Notes: generated from the sequence alone by a model not told the origin. Counted from the first letter of the stretch, positions 54,785 through 64,000 are shown. The stretch: 64,000 nucleotides of DNA from Patiriisocius sp047730165 (GCF_047730165.1 NZ_CP159834.1:2170001-2234000), one strand, 5' to 3'. Program-made: numbers and translations.

Positions 54785-55747
54785 TTAATCCAAGGGCTGC
54801 TGCTTTTGCAAAGCAATAATTTCGCCAACGGCTCTTGTGTATTTAAAAGGGTTTGTTGCTTTCTTTATGGCTTTGTAAACCTTTTGTGGGTTGTGAGTCG
54901 CCTGTGCAAAGAATTCCCAGAAGCCGAGCATCTTCATCTTGATAGGCGTAGGTCCAGAAAGCATCGCATCATATTGCTCGTATATTGTATCGTGAAATGC
55001 TCTAAAAAGTTCCCAACGGTCTGCGGGATATGTCGAAGTATCTGCCTTTATCATACTCGGCAAAAACGGATCTGCGATGAGACCGCGTCCTAACATAAAA
55101 TGGTCAATGGACGGGAAGCGTTCGCGCATAGCTTTAAACTGTGCAACTGTAGTAATGTCGCCATTATAATATAAGGTGTGTTTTGCAACATCTATACATT
55201 TCTGAAACGCCACAAGATCTACACCCCCTTTATATAACTGTTTTCCTAGGCGGGCGTGTATGGCTATATTTTTAAGCGGGTATTTGTCGAGTATTTTAAA
55301 TGACTCGAGTATTTCCGAAGAACTCTCGTACCCTAAGCGCATTTTCATTGAGATGGTGACATCTGTTTCGCTATGTGCACGATCTAGAATATGATCTATT
55401 TTTTCTGTATTGCAGATAAGACCAGAACCCATACCACTTTTTGTGACCATAGGATAGGGGCAGCCTAGATTCCAATTTAATTCTTTGTAGCCTAAAGATT
55501 GAATGTATTTTATCACAAAAATAAAATGATCAGCATCTGCGGTCATTACCTGCGGGATTAACGTTAAGCTTGTGTTGACAGCTGGATCTAAATCTCGTTG
55601 GTACGAACCCTTAATTATCATCTTTCTATTAAACCGTATATATGGAGCATAAAAAGTGTCTATTCCTCCAAAGAATTTCTGCTGTGCATTCCGGAAAGTG
55701 GCATCTGTAAAGCCCTGTAAAGGGGAAGATAGGAGTTGGTAGGACAT
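54785..55747 (-). CDS. tRNA-dihydrouridine synthase
   Basis: FMN-dependent reduction of uridine in the tRNA D-loop; 320 residues. TIM barrel start SYQLLSSPLQGFTDATFRN; catalytic cysteine Cys96 in NWNLGCPYPMVTKSGMGSGL; FMN-phosphate region YYNGDITTVAQF and FMLGRGLIADPFL. The subfamily (A, B or C) is not clear from sequence. The start is ATG 55747; a TTG-started extension to 55816 runs into the inverted repeat at 55801. Ended by a terminator at 54691. Confidence 0.9.
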   Translation of the reverse strand: MSYQLLSSPLQGFTDATFRNAQQKFFGGIDTFYAPYIRFNRKMIIKGSYQRDLDPAVNTSLTLIPQVMTADADHFIFVIKYIQSLGYKELNWNLGCPYPMVTKSGMGSGLICNTEKIDHILDRAHSETDVTISMKMRLGYESSSEILESFKILDKYPLKNIAIHARLGKQLYKGGVDLVAFQKCIDVAKHTLYYNGDITTVAQFKAMRERFPSIDHFMLGRGLIADPFLPSMIKADTSTYPADRWELFRAFHDTIYEQYDAMLSGPTPIKMKMLGFWEFFAQATHNPQKVYKAIKKATNPFKYTRAVGEIIALQKQQPLD

Positions 55748-55800
55748 TCTTTGTTTTTGTACGTGTAAAGATAAATGATTAGAGCCTTGATTCCTTTTTA

Positions 55801-55862
55801 AATCAAAAATCTCCAATCGTTAATCAGAGAGATTGGAGATTAACTATTGGAGATTTTTGATT
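55801..55862. repeat. 17-bp inverted repeat, same family as 8337/8664
   Basis: AATCAAAAATCTCCAAT at 55801-55817 and its exact complement at 55846-55862, with a further GATTGGAG copy between. The left arm plus CGTTA matches the phrase in the 8.3-8.7 kb gap. Confidence 0.65.
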
Positions 55863-56010
55863 GTTGAACTTTTAAGGAGCAAATTATGCGCTGCAGCATT
55901 TCCTTTGTTCAGGAATGACCAGTTTTCCGAATCGAGTTCAGAATGCCAAGGGCTTCAAAAAAAACATCCTTTACAATATTCATTACTGTCAAGCGCAACT
56001 GCTTAATCAC

Positions 56011-57699
56011 TTAATAGCCTTCATCATGAACGCCACCGACAGCTCTTCCGCTTGGGTCATTCATATTCTTAAAACTTTCATCCCAATCTAAGGCTACTTG
56101 ACTACTACAAGCCACACTTGGCACAGATGGTACCGTTAAGGCCGCCGCATCACTTGGATAATGCTCCTCAAAAATAGTACGGTAATGAAACTCTTCTTTA
56201 CTCGCAGGTGTTTGGATAGGGAAGCGGTATTTTGCATTTGCCATCTGGTCATCGCTTACTTCGCTGTTCACCATTTCTTTTAACGTGTCAATCCAAGAAT
56301 ACCCTACACCATCACTAAATTGTTCTTTTTGTCTCCAAGCTACTTCGTGTGGTAACATATCACCAAAGGCTTCGCGTAAGATCCATTTTTCCATGGCTTG
56401 TTTGTCTGTAGGACTCGATTGTCCTGCAATGATCATTTTGTCTTTAGGATTTAGGCGCATTGCTACGTCCATAAATTCTTTGTCTAAGAACGGTACACGT
56501 CCTTCAATTCCCCACGAAGCTAAAGACTTATTAGCACGCAGGCAATCGTACATATGCAACTTCTCTAGCTTGCGTACGTTTTCTTCGTGAAATTCTTTTT
56601 CATTTGGCGCTTTATGAAAGTAGAGGTAACCACCAAAAATCTCATCTGCACCTTCACCAGAAAGCACCATCTTAATCCCCATCGCCTTAATAGCACGGGC
56701 TAGTAAAAACATAGGCGTAGAGGCACGAATGGTTGTGATGTCATAAGTTTCCACATGATAAATTACATCGCGAATCGCGTCTAATCCTTCTTGAATGGTA
56801 AAGTGTACTTCGTGGTGCACCGTCCCTAAATAATCTGCTACTTTTTTTGCAGCAATTAAATCTGGAGAGCCATCCAGTCCTACGGCAAAAGAGTGCAATC
56901 TTGGGTACCAAGCACCTTCTTGATCACCGCTTTCTATACGTTTGTCTGCGTATTTTTTGGCTAGGGCAGAAGTGATGCTCGAGTCCAGGCCTCCAGAAAG
57001 TAACACGCCGTAGGGTACATCACTCATTAATTGTCTGTGTACTGCTGCGTCTAGGGCTTCGCGTAAATCGTCAATGTTTGTTTCATTGTCTTTTACATTG
57101 TCGTATTCCATCCAGTCACGCGTGTACCATTGCTTTAGTACACCTTCACTACTGTGCAAATAGTGTCCGGGAGGGAAGAGTTCGATTTTTGTACAGAAAC
57201 CTTCTAATGCTTTTAGTTCGCTAGCTACGTAAAACGTGCCCTCTTTATCCCAACCCATATACAAGGGGATGATTCCCATATGATCACGAGCGATTAGGTA
57301 TTCGTTTTTTTCTACGTCGTATAATGCAAAACCAAAGATTCCGTTAAGATCATCTAAAAACGAAGCGCCTTTCTCTTTGTATAAAGCAAGGATTACCTCA
57401 CAGTCACTTTTAGTTTGGAAGTTATATTTTCCTTCAAATTGTTTCCGAAGCTCCTTATGGTTATAAATCTCTCCGTTAGCTGCAAGTACTTGTTTCTTGT
57501 CTTCAGAAAACAAAGGTTGTTTCCCAGAGGTAGGATCTACAATCGCGAGACGTTCGTGCGCAAGGATGGCGCGCTTATTATTATAAATCCCACTCCAGTC
57601 AGGACCACGATGTCTTAGGCTTTTTGCCATAGTTAATAATTGAGGTCGCAAGTCTTCACTAGATTGCTTTAAGTCAAAGGCACATACAATTCCGCACAT
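56011..57699 (-). CDS. asnB: Asparagine synthase, glutamine-hydrolysing
   Basis: Makes asparagine from aspartate, ATP and glutamine; 562 residues. N-terminal glutaminase with nucleophile Cys2 (MCGIVCAF) and the RGPDWSG, NGEIYNH motifs; C-terminal synthetase with LSGGLDSSITSALA, LSGEGADEIFGGYLYF and EGRVPFLDKEF. The length fits the AsnB family. The C-terminal tail ends AVGGVHDEGY. A terminator-like hairpin lies about 100 bases upstream of the ATG in the leader, which could attenuate transcription. Confidence 0.96.
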   Translation of the reverse strand: MCGIVCAFDLKQSSEDLRPQLLTMAKSLRHRGPDWSGIYNNKRAILAHERLAIVDPTSGKQPLFSEDKKQVLAANGEIYNHKELRKQFEGKYNFQTKSDCEVILALYKEKGASFLDDLNGIFGFALYDVEKNEYLIARDHMGIIPLYMGWDKEGTFYVASELKALEGFCTKIELFPPGHYLHSSEGVLKQWYTRDWMEYDNVKDNETNIDDLREALDAAVHRQLMSDVPYGVLLSGGLDSSITSALAKKYADKRIESGDQEGAWYPRLHSFAVGLDGSPDLIAAKKVADYLGTVHHEVHFTIQEGLDAIRDVIYHVETYDITTIRASTPMFLLARAIKAMGIKMVLSGEGADEIFGGYLYFHKAPNEKEFHEENVRKLEKLHMYDCLRANKSLASWGIEGRVPFLDKEFMDVAMRLNPKDKMIIAGQSSPTDKQAMEKWILREAFGDMLPHEVAWRQKEQFSDGVGYSWIDTLKEMVNSEVSDDQMANAKYRFPIQTPASKEEFHYRTIFEEHYPSDAAALTVPSVPSVACSSQVALDWDESFKNMNDPSGRAVGGVHDEGY

Positions 57700-57730
57700 A
57701 TTAATTAGTTTTATTGATTTCCGCAGACGC

Positions 57731-57738
57731 GAAATTTA
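57731..57738 (-). promoter_or_regulatory. Possible -7 element of asnB
   Basis: On the minus strand TAAATTTC is one base off TAnnTTTG, 31 bases before the ATG. If used, it starts transcription downstream of the hairpin at 57796. Confidence 0.3.
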
Positions 57739-57795
57739 TTGTTATTAAAATACTGTTCTTACTTTTTTTGTGATCCCTGAGCGAAGCCGAGGGGC

Positions 57796-57828
57796 AAAAA
57801 AAAACCGCCAAGTTAAAAAACTTGGCGG
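57796..57828 (-). terminator. Terminator or attenuator upstream of asnB
   Basis: On the minus strand CCGCCAAGTT, loop TTTT, AACTTGGCGG, then nine T: a strong intrinsic terminator. It stands 315 bases after the E1 gene stop and 97 before asnB, so it either ends the E1 transcript late or controls asnB read-through. Confidence 0.75.
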
Positions 57829-58110
57829 CTATATATAGGTACAAGTTTTTGTTACGTCTTGGCGTTATTTGAATTAAAATTATTATTTATACCAGATGTA
57901 AACATTTCTTGTGTCTTATTTATGATTATAAAATCAAATTTAGGAAAATAAAATAACTATGCAAGTTTAGACTTGTTTTTTATCGAATGTTTTTTTAGCT
58001 TTTACGATTCAACACTCATTTTTCGGGCGACTCCAGTATAAAGGAACTTAGGTCAAGATAAAATTTTCAATAAAAATAACTGGGCTAGCTCTTTCCTCTA
58101 TTTTAGGGGT

Positions 58111-58143
58111 TATTCTCAATCAAGTATTCCTTGGTTGAGAATA
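58111..58143 (-). terminator. Hairpin directly after the E1 gene
   Basis: TATTCTCAATCAAG and CTTGGTTGAGAATA form a 14-bp stem (one G-U pair) touching the stop codon. There is no T run, so it may protect the mRNA end and not terminate. Confidence 0.55.
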
Positions 58144-60558
58144 CTAACGAATTTTCGGATAATCTTCTGGACTCACCTCGTGCATCATTGCGTACACCTT
58201 CTCAAACACATCTTCTATAGATGGTTTACTAAAGTAATCACCATCAGTACCATAAGCGGGTCTGTGTGGCTGTGCTGCTAAGGTTTGTGGCTTACTATCT
58301 AAATGTTTGTAGCCGTCTTGATTGTCTAATATTTCAGAAAGAATATAAGCAGAAGCTCCGCCTGGAACATCTTCATCAATAATTAAAAGGCGGTTTGTTT
58401 TCTTAACGCTCTCCACCATTTGCTTGGTAAGATCCAGTGGTAACAAAGATTGAACGTCGATTACCTCTGCATCAATACCTACTTGTTGTAGCTCTTTTGC
58501 AGCTTCTTGAACGATGCGTAACGTACTTCCGTAAGAAATTAGGGTAATGTCTGTTCCTTCTTTTACAGTCTCAACGACACCAATTGGGGTTTTAAATTCG
58601 CCCAGATTGGTAGGTAGTTTTTCCTTTAAGCGGTATCCGTTTAGGCACTCGATAACTAATCCTGGCTCGTCAGATGTCAATAGTGTATTGTAGAATCCAG
58701 CGGCCTTGGTCATGTTTCTAGGAACTAAAATATACATCCCGCGTAATAGGTGAATTAATCCTCCCATTTGCGATCCACTATGCCAGATACCTTCTAGTCT
58801 GTGACCACGTGTACGCACAATAAGCGGCGCTTTTTGCTGTCCTTTAGTTCTGTATTGCACGGTCACAAGATCATCACTCATAATCTGCAAAGCGTATAAG
58901 ATATAATCGAGATATTGAATCTCTGCAATAGGACGGAGGCCACGCATCGCCATCCCAATTCCCTGACCGAGAATTGTTGCTTCACGAATCCCGGTATCAC
59001 TCACACGCTGCTCGCCATACTTTTCTTGCATTCCTTCAAGCCCTTGGTTTACATCACCAATCTTTCCTGCGTCTTCACCAAAAATCAAAACTTCTGGACG
59101 TTTACTAAAAATTGCATCAAAGTTATCGCGCAACACCATACGTGCATCTACGGCATCTGCAGTAGTGTCGTAAGTAGGTTTTACTTCGGAAATATCTGTG
59201 GCATTTACTTTTGCTTCACTATATAAGTGACTACTATATTTAGGTTGAATGATTTCAAAATAATTATTTACCCAGTCTTGTAATTGTCTTTTTTCTGCAG
59301 TGTTTTCTGAAACCACATAACGCAGTGCTTTGCGAACCGTCGCTGCGATTTTTCCACGATTAGGCTCTGCGTCTGAAGCTAAATCATTCTTCAACTTCTC
59401 GATAAATACTTTATTACTGGAACTCTCAGCAAGATTAGTAAGGAGGGTAAGTGCTTCTTGCTGTTCTCTTATTTGTGGTGCAATAAAAGATGACCAAGCG
59501 GCTTTTTTACCTTCGCGTACTTGCTTTTTAATATCCTTATCAATCGCGTCTAGTTCTTCTTCTGTAGAAAAATTATTATCTAACACCCATTTTCTAAACT
59601 GCACATTACAATCATACTCCCGTTCCCAAGCTAATCTGTCTTGACTCTTGTAGCGTTCGTGTGATCCAGATGTAGAATGTCCTTGTGGTTGTGTTAGTTC
59701 TTTAACGTGTACTAAAACAGGTACGTGTTCTTCCCTTGCTATTTTCCCAGCTTTCTGGTACGCTTCAATAAGCTCAGCATAATTCCATCCGGTGACTTTA
59801 ATGATTTCATAGCCTTTTGCTTCTACATCGCGTTGAAACCCTTTTAAGACTTCAGAAATATTCTCTTTGGTTGTTTGATGCTTTGCGTGTACAGAAATTC
59901 CGTATTCATCATCCCAAACGCTCATAACCATAGGTACTTGTAATACGCCTGCTGCATTAATAGTTTCCCAAAACAAGCCTTCACTTGTGCTTGCATTTCC
60001 TATAGTTCCCCAAGCGACTTCGTTTCCTTTATCAGAAAAGTTACTGAAATTTTCCAGTCCTTTTACCTGTCTAAAGACTTTAGAAGCTTGCGCTAGCCCG
60101 AGTAATCTAGGCATCTGTCCTGCGGTAGGAGAGATGTCTGCACTACTGTTTTTCTGCGCAGCTAGGTTTCTCCAAGTTCCATCTTCGTTAATAGATTTTG
60201 TTGCAAAGTGACCGCCCATTTGGCGACCTCCACTCATTGGGTCTGCACCCGGATTTGTATCACCATACAATCCTGCAAAAAACTGGAGAATGGTTAACTC
60301 ACCAATCGCCATCATAAAAGTCTGATCACGATAATACCCACTACGCCAATCTCCATCTTTAAAAGCCTTGGCCCAAGCGAGTTGTGGTATTTCTTTACCA
60401 TCACCAAAAATTCCAAATTTAGCTTTCCCAGTTAGTACTTCCCGTCGACCCAAAAGGCTGCATTCTCTACTGGTGACAGCGAGTTTGTAATCGTTTAAGA
60501 CTTCAGTTTTAAAGTCTTCAAAAGAAAGCGTAGCATTGGTTTTTGGATCTTTTTGCAT
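58144..60558 (-). CDS. Fused alpha/beta E1 of a 2-oxoacid dehydrogenase
   Basis: 804 residues. Residues about 1-390: TPP-binding alpha-like part; 470-804: beta-like transketolase part (LIFGEDAGKIGDVNQGLEGMQEKYG, VSDTGIREATILGQGIGMAM, VIDVQSLLPLD). This fusion is typical of Bacteroidota branched-chain or pyruvate-type E1 enzymes. The TPP motif reads GNASTSEGLFWETIN and ends WDDEYGIS, where most relatives have GDGxTSEG and NN. It decarboxylates a 2-oxoacid and passes acyl groups to an E2 partner not in this window. Own promoter upstream. Confidence 0.9.
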   Translation of the reverse strand: MQKDPKTNATLSFEDFKTEVLNDYKLAVTSRECSLLGRREVLTGKAKFGIFGDGKEIPQLAWAKAFKDGDWRSGYYRDQTFMMAIGELTILQFFAGLYGDTNPGADPMSGGRQMGGHFATKSINEDGTWRNLAAQKNSSADISPTAGQMPRLLGLAQASKVFRQVKGLENFSNFSDKGNEVAWGTIGNASTSEGLFWETINAAGVLQVPMVMSVWDDEYGISVHAKHQTTKENISEVLKGFQRDVEAKGYEIIKVTGWNYAELIEAYQKAGKIAREEHVPVLVHVKELTQPQGHSTSGSHERYKSQDRLAWEREYDCNVQFRKWVLDNNFSTEEELDAIDKDIKKQVREGKKAAWSSFIAPQIREQQEALTLLTNLAESSSNKVFIEKLKNDLASDAEPNRGKIAATVRKALRYVVSENTAEKRQLQDWVNNYFEIIQPKYSSHLYSEAKVNATDISEVKPTYDTTADAVDARMVLRDNFDAIFSKRPEVLIFGEDAGKIGDVNQGLEGMQEKYGEQRVSDTGIREATILGQGIGMAMRGLRPIAEIQYLDYILYALQIMSDDLVTVQYRTKGQQKAPLIVRTRGHRLEGIWHSGSQMGGLIHLLRGMYILVPRNMTKAAGFYNTLLTSDEPGLVIECLNGYRLKEKLPTNLGEFKTPIGVVETVKEGTDITLISYGSTLRIVQEAAKELQQVGIDAEVIDVQSLLPLDLTKQMVESVKKTNRLLIIDEDVPGGASAYILSEILDNQDGYKHLDSKPQTLAAQPHRPAYGTDGDYFSKPSIEDVFEKVYAMMHEVSPEDYPKIR

Positions 60559-60575
60559 AGTGTTTTGTTAGTATA

Positions 60576-60606
60576 CAAAAATAGCGAAAATCTTTGTTCA
60601 AAACAA
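60576..60606 (-). promoter_or_regulatory. Promoter of the E1 gene
   Basis: On the minus strand TTG (60606-60604), then 20 bases, then TATTTTTG (60583-60576): a full Bacteroidota -33/-7 pair 17 bases before the ATG. Confidence 0.65.
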
Positions 60607-61151
60607 TGTTAAATTTTTGATATATTCTTATATAATTCAAATTTAAAATAAGAATTTGATAATTTATGTACGTATTTTAACAATTGAGATACGAATCAAT
60701 AATAGAAATGGGCTCCCGTGTAACAAAACATCAAATCAGTCTTTTAGCTGCATTCCTTCAGCGCCACCAGCGATCCATTTGAGCTTACCCTAGATATGTA
60801 TTTCTGGAAAAAATGAGGCTAAACAACGGGTGAGACAACATAGTATCAAGAGTTTCTAATTGTTTAGAATGTCTTTCATTTGTATTTGTTAATGCTATTG
60901 GGGTGTTGGTCACAAATTGCTGTTTGGTCTCAAAGACTTGACAGGGTTTTCTATCAATGCTGTCTTACTTCAAATTTCAGTTTGAAATTTACATCTGCTT
61001 GGATGCTTTTACTTCGGCTACGCTCGGCAACCAAGGCAATACCTTATAGGATAATCGTTACGCCTTGTGATTTACCTCACGTTTAGAAAAGTGTTATTTT
61101 ATAATTGCAAGAGGGGCTAATTGTACGCTGTTTTTTTTGTCTTTCTTTTTG
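60607..61151. other. Intergenic gap, no gene seen
   Basis: 545 bases without a convincing gene. It holds a small perfect hairpin (AAATTTCA / TGAAATTT, 60972-60990) and a short CTTCGGCTACGCTCGG element (about 61010) of a type common in flavobacterial intergenic DNA. A 68-residue frame at 60880 has no family features and is not supported. Confidence 0.4.
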
Positions 61152-63971
61152 CTAATACCACTCTCTACTAAAAAGTCTAAAGAGTGTGCTAGGAGTAAGG
61201 GTGACAATAAAACGTACTTTCTGGTCGTAATTAGGCAATCCAGGTTCCCAGCCCAAACTAGAATACATAGGGAAATATAATTCGAAATAATCTGCGACTA
61301 GACTTAATCTAATTCCAGTATCGAACACGGTTTTTGTACCTTGACTTTGATTGCCTACTAGTCCTGCATCACCATAAGCGTATACCCATTTCCAGATATT
61401 TGTGCTCGCGTTTATGGTGGTCATCCAGCTGTTTGCAAAAGCGGGTTCTAGTTGTGACTTGAAACCACCTTCTGCCACAATGAGTTGCTGGCTAAAAAGG
61501 CCATCATCTTCACTACGACCGTAGTAGTTATAGTCAAAAAGATAATCTGTAGGACGGTCTAAGGCGAAGCTAAAGAAGTCACCATTATTACGGGTTTCGT
61601 TAAAAATGAAAAGTCCTGCAAAGGCTCTTACGTTAAGTTGCCTGTTATTTAAAAACAGCTTGCGAAAACTAAAGGTAGTAGATATTTTACTAAAACTTGA
61701 AGACAATTCGTAATCTACATTTCCTCTAAAATAGTTAATCAAATTAGGGTTTGAATACACATACTTAAGATTAAAAACACTGTAGTTAGGATCTTGATTA
61801 GGATCGTTAGGATTCTCATCCCTAAAGACATTAATATTTCTAATATTGATATACTGTTTTTCATTATCGCGCAGGTCATCGTTCCTAAATGCAAAGGTCA
61901 TAAAGGGTGTTACTCTGCGATAAAACAAGTCTTTATTATAAGAAAACGTATTACCAGAAACCCCCATTCTAATTGAGTATGGAGCGTTCTCGTCATAAAT
62001 TTTTGTGTAAATAATATTACCGCTTCCTACAATCGCTTTTGACCCAAACCCATATTGAGGTTCTAGTTTATACTGCAATGGTTTTGGTAACAGCGTTTTG
62101 TTGTAAAACTTAAATCCAGTGGTCAATCCATCATATAGATTATACTCAAAAACCGGCATTACAAAGAGCTGATTAAAGCGCTCATCTTGCGCATCCTGAA
62201 ATAATCTAAACTGTATTGGACGATTTAAAACACCGCCTATTTTTCTATAGTTATTTCTGTTATTGGTCTCGGGGATTATTTGTTCAGAATTAAGGACAAA
62301 CTTTTTCACATCTCGTCTCTCAAAAGAAATAGTGGTTGTTGAGTCAAATGGTTCTGTCCATTTTTTAGCAATCATTTCTCCTTGTTTATCCAGCGCATAT
62401 ACAGAAACTGGCATGATGTTATTGTGCTTATTTTTTAAGGTCAAGGTGAGCGAATCATCACTCTTTTTTATTCCTGAAATTTTAAAATCTAAGAGGGTAC
62501 GTTTGTTTACAAATTCGTCAAAAAACCAATCTGTAGGCACATCTGTCGCCGCGCTTACTTTTTCTTTAAATGTGCTTGCACTAGAAAGTTTTAAGGTTTC
62601 TGAAGTATAATATTCTTTAATGACGTTCTCTAACGTATCCTTGCCCATATAGTCTGCGAGATAGCTGAGTCCTTCTGCACCATAGTAACCTTGAGCAATG
62701 TTCTTGTTAAACTTCACGAGCGAATCGAGTGGAGAAGAAAGCGATTGATGTATATTGTTGCGAGCCATGTTTTGATACAGCAAAGGATATTGATCATTAA
62801 ACTCAAGGTCAGAAAGGTGTGACCACCTTATGGCCCAGATATTGCTTAGGTCTCCAATAATTTTTTGTTTAGGGTAGTAGGTGTCCACATATTCTTTTAA
62901 GAGATAAATATGGATGGCATCTTTTAACCAGTATTCGTCTCTAGGATGCACTAATAATGTGTTTTCAAGGTAGGCGCTAGTGATCGCCTTAAAGTGCTCT
63001 AAGTCAAATTCAAAACCGTTAGGGAAGGGGCTAATAAAGTCTGGCAGTTGATTAAAGCCATAGACTGGTTTTCGTTTATATTCTTGATTTGAAATAAGCA
63101 CAGCTTCTTGAGGATATACTCCTAATTTATTATCGATAAAATGTACTATTCTATCTATAAATATAGTTCTATTTTCTGGGGCTAGCTTTGCTTCTGGTAT
63201 ACTCGTGATTACCGTTACCTTGTCTGTCTCATAACTGTTAAAAGCATTGTTATCTTGATCAAGATGGATATTTAGTTTTACACGATTATCACCGGATAGT
63301 ATTGTTGTTTTAATCCCAAAAGACACCTGCTCCTCTTCTTTCTTTAAATCTGAAAATAAGCTATAAACCGCTGGGTAGCTAAACTCAATACGAACGTCTG
63401 TGGGTGCAGTATATTGATCTCCTAAGTCTTTATTGCTGTAGGCTTGCCAAGCTCCGTTAGCGAATACTGCTGGCGATAGATACCAATAACGTAAATGATA
63501 TTTGCCAGAACGAGAAACGCCAAATTTCGTAAACTTATCTTGTGGTACTTTTATAGTGTAAGATAGGGTAAGCTGCACTTCTTCTCCAGCTCCCAATGGT
63601 TTTTCTAGTATTACCTTTAGAATATCTGCCGCAGTACCTCGAGACCAAGACAGTGCATTCTCGTTTTTTGAGGTGATTGCTTTTATCGTTGTTTTCCCTC
63701 TGTCTTCGTTTTTTTCAAAATGAAATAACCGCTCGTAGTCTTCCGCAAAGCGCATGGCTAATGGTGTAGTTTTACTACTAAAGCTATTTGCCCAGTCGTT
63801 AAAATAAAGTTCTGACAATATTTGGGTTGATGTGTTTATGAAAAACACTTCTTGCTCGATCGTGATTTCTTGGGTAGCGACATCCAGCGATGCACGAATG
63901 TCCATCTTTTGCTGCGCGCATATCGGCAGCAAAAAAAGTAGAAACAAAAAACGAGTAAGTAATCTAACCAT
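61152..63971 (-). CDS. M1-like pseudo-peptidase fused to an outer-membrane barrel
   Basis: 939 residues, signal peptide LFLLFLLPICAQ. Residues about 20-250: beta-sandwich like the N-terminal domain of M1 aminopeptidases. The next domain keeps the surrounding scaffold (YGFNQLPDFISPF ... WLKDAIHIYLLKEYVD, residues 304-363) but the HExxH zinc motif is absent: that region reads ITSAYLENTLLVHP. The last 350 residues are a beta-barrel of surface-antigen type (FRGNVDYELSSSFSKIS, ending FRLFSREWY). It is thus probably a binding or transport protein. Ligand unknown. It is complete at the right end of the window. Confidence 0.85.
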   Translation of the reverse strand: MVRLLTRFLFLLFLLPICAQQKMDIRASLDVATQEITIEQEVFFINTSTQILSELYFNDWANSFSSKTTPLAMRFAEDYERLFHFEKNEDRGKTTIKAITSKNENALSWSRGTAADILKVILEKPLGAGEEVQLTLSYTIKVPQDKFTKFGVSRSGKYHLRYWYLSPAVFANGAWQAYSNKDLGDQYTAPTDVRIEFSYPAVYSLFSDLKKEEEQVSFGIKTTILSGDNRVKLNIHLDQDNNAFNSYETDKVTVITSIPEAKLAPENRTIFIDRIVHFIDNKLGVYPQEAVLISNQEYKRKPVYGFNQLPDFISPFPNGFEFDLEHFKAITSAYLENTLLVHPRDEYWLKDAIHIYLLKEYVDTYYPKQKIIGDLSNIWAIRWSHLSDLEFNDQYPLLYQNMARNNIHQSLSSPLDSLVKFNKNIAQGYYGAEGLSYLADYMGKDTLENVIKEYYTSETLKLSSASTFKEKVSAATDVPTDWFFDEFVNKRTLLDFKISGIKKSDDSLTLTLKNKHNNIMPVSVYALDKQGEMIAKKWTEPFDSTTTISFERRDVKKFVLNSEQIIPETNNRNNYRKIGGVLNRPIQFRLFQDAQDERFNQLFVMPVFEYNLYDGLTTGFKFYNKTLLPKPLQYKLEPQYGFGSKAIVGSGNIIYTKIYDENAPYSIRMGVSGNTFSYNKDLFYRRVTPFMTFAFRNDDLRDNEKQYINIRNINVFRDENPNDPNQDPNYSVFNLKYVYSNPNLINYFRGNVDYELSSSFSKISTTFSFRKLFLNNRQLNVRAFAGLFIFNETRNNGDFFSFALDRPTDYLFDYNYYGRSEDDGLFSQQLIVAEGGFKSQLEPAFANSWMTTINASTNIWKWVYAYGDAGLVGNQSQGTKTVFDTGIRLSLVADYFELYFPMYSSLGWEPGLPNYDQKVRFIVTLTPSTLFRLFSREWY

Positions 63972-64000
63972 CTATCGCTTTAAGAATTGTAACCTAGGGA

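Noticed and set aside
60880..61086. 68-residue frame in the gap before the M1-like gene
   Set aside because: It crosses a hairpin and a dispersed repeat and shows no protein-like conservation pattern.

Overview
The window is a chromosomal stretch of a low-GC, probably marine member of the Flavobacteriaceae (Bacteroidota). The evidence is direct: -7 promoter elements of the TAnnTTTG type, lipoproteins with an acidic stretch after the lipobox cysteine, TonB receptors paired with lipoproteins, a type IX secretion (T9SS) sorting tail, a GldL-like motor hairpin, a fused alpha/beta E1 dehydrogenase and a PHP-domain DnaE2 next to DinB. The genus (perhaps Dokdonia-like) is a guess. No rRNA, tRNA, CRISPR array or intact insertion sequence was seen.

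Layout. 0-18 kb: a decayed NTF2-like gene, serine deaminase, an alanine/glycine:cation symporter, a dnaE2-dinB translesion pair, a TrmH-type methyltransferase carrying an in-frame palindromic repeat, an outer-membrane barrel, peptidase T, a frameshifted MFS transporter, pyrD-lysE-like, HMG-CoA lyase, a 5'-nucleotidase-type lipoprotein and a c-type haem protein. 18.5-35.9 kb: an iron/haem acquisition island of two convergent operons whose stop codons are 12 bp apart. The plus arm is DUF4856 lipoprotein, imelysin, HTTM membrane protein, FecA-like TonB receptor. The minus arm is HmuR-like receptor, HmuY lipoprotein, T9SS-sorted HmuY-like protein, DUF6607, exported ankyrin protein, DUF2271, PepSY-flavodoxin reductase and two small Cys-containing paralogues. 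The outer ends of both arms carry the same palindromic 24-bp operator-like sequence, so the arms are probably one regulon. 36-51 kb: guaB, a Skp/OmpH chaperone, a DinB-fold pair, a three-gene SurA-type foldase operon, a MoxR ATPase, a GldL-like micro-protein with a broken twin, aconitase, a TlpA thioredoxin, sucC, a TerB-like protein and a Crp/Fnr regulator. 51-64 kb: a fatty-acid desaturase, a broken two-component-type propeller gene, two poorly known proteins, a tRNA-dihydrouridine synthase, asnB behind a possible attenuator, the fused E1 alpha/beta 2-oxoacid dehydrogenase, and an M1-like protein that lost its zinc motif and is fused to a beta-barrel.

Working together. The island reads as a complete outer-membrane-to-cytoplasm route: surface lipoproteins and a T9SS protein capture haem or iron, two TonB receptors import it, and a PepSY-flavodoxin-FNR protein with a possibly flavinylated DUF2271 partner could supply reducing power across the inner membrane. 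The remaining genes are mostly core metabolism and envelope biogenesis. Gene decay (three pseudogenes and one frameshift) and short dispersed palindromic repeats are scattered between them.
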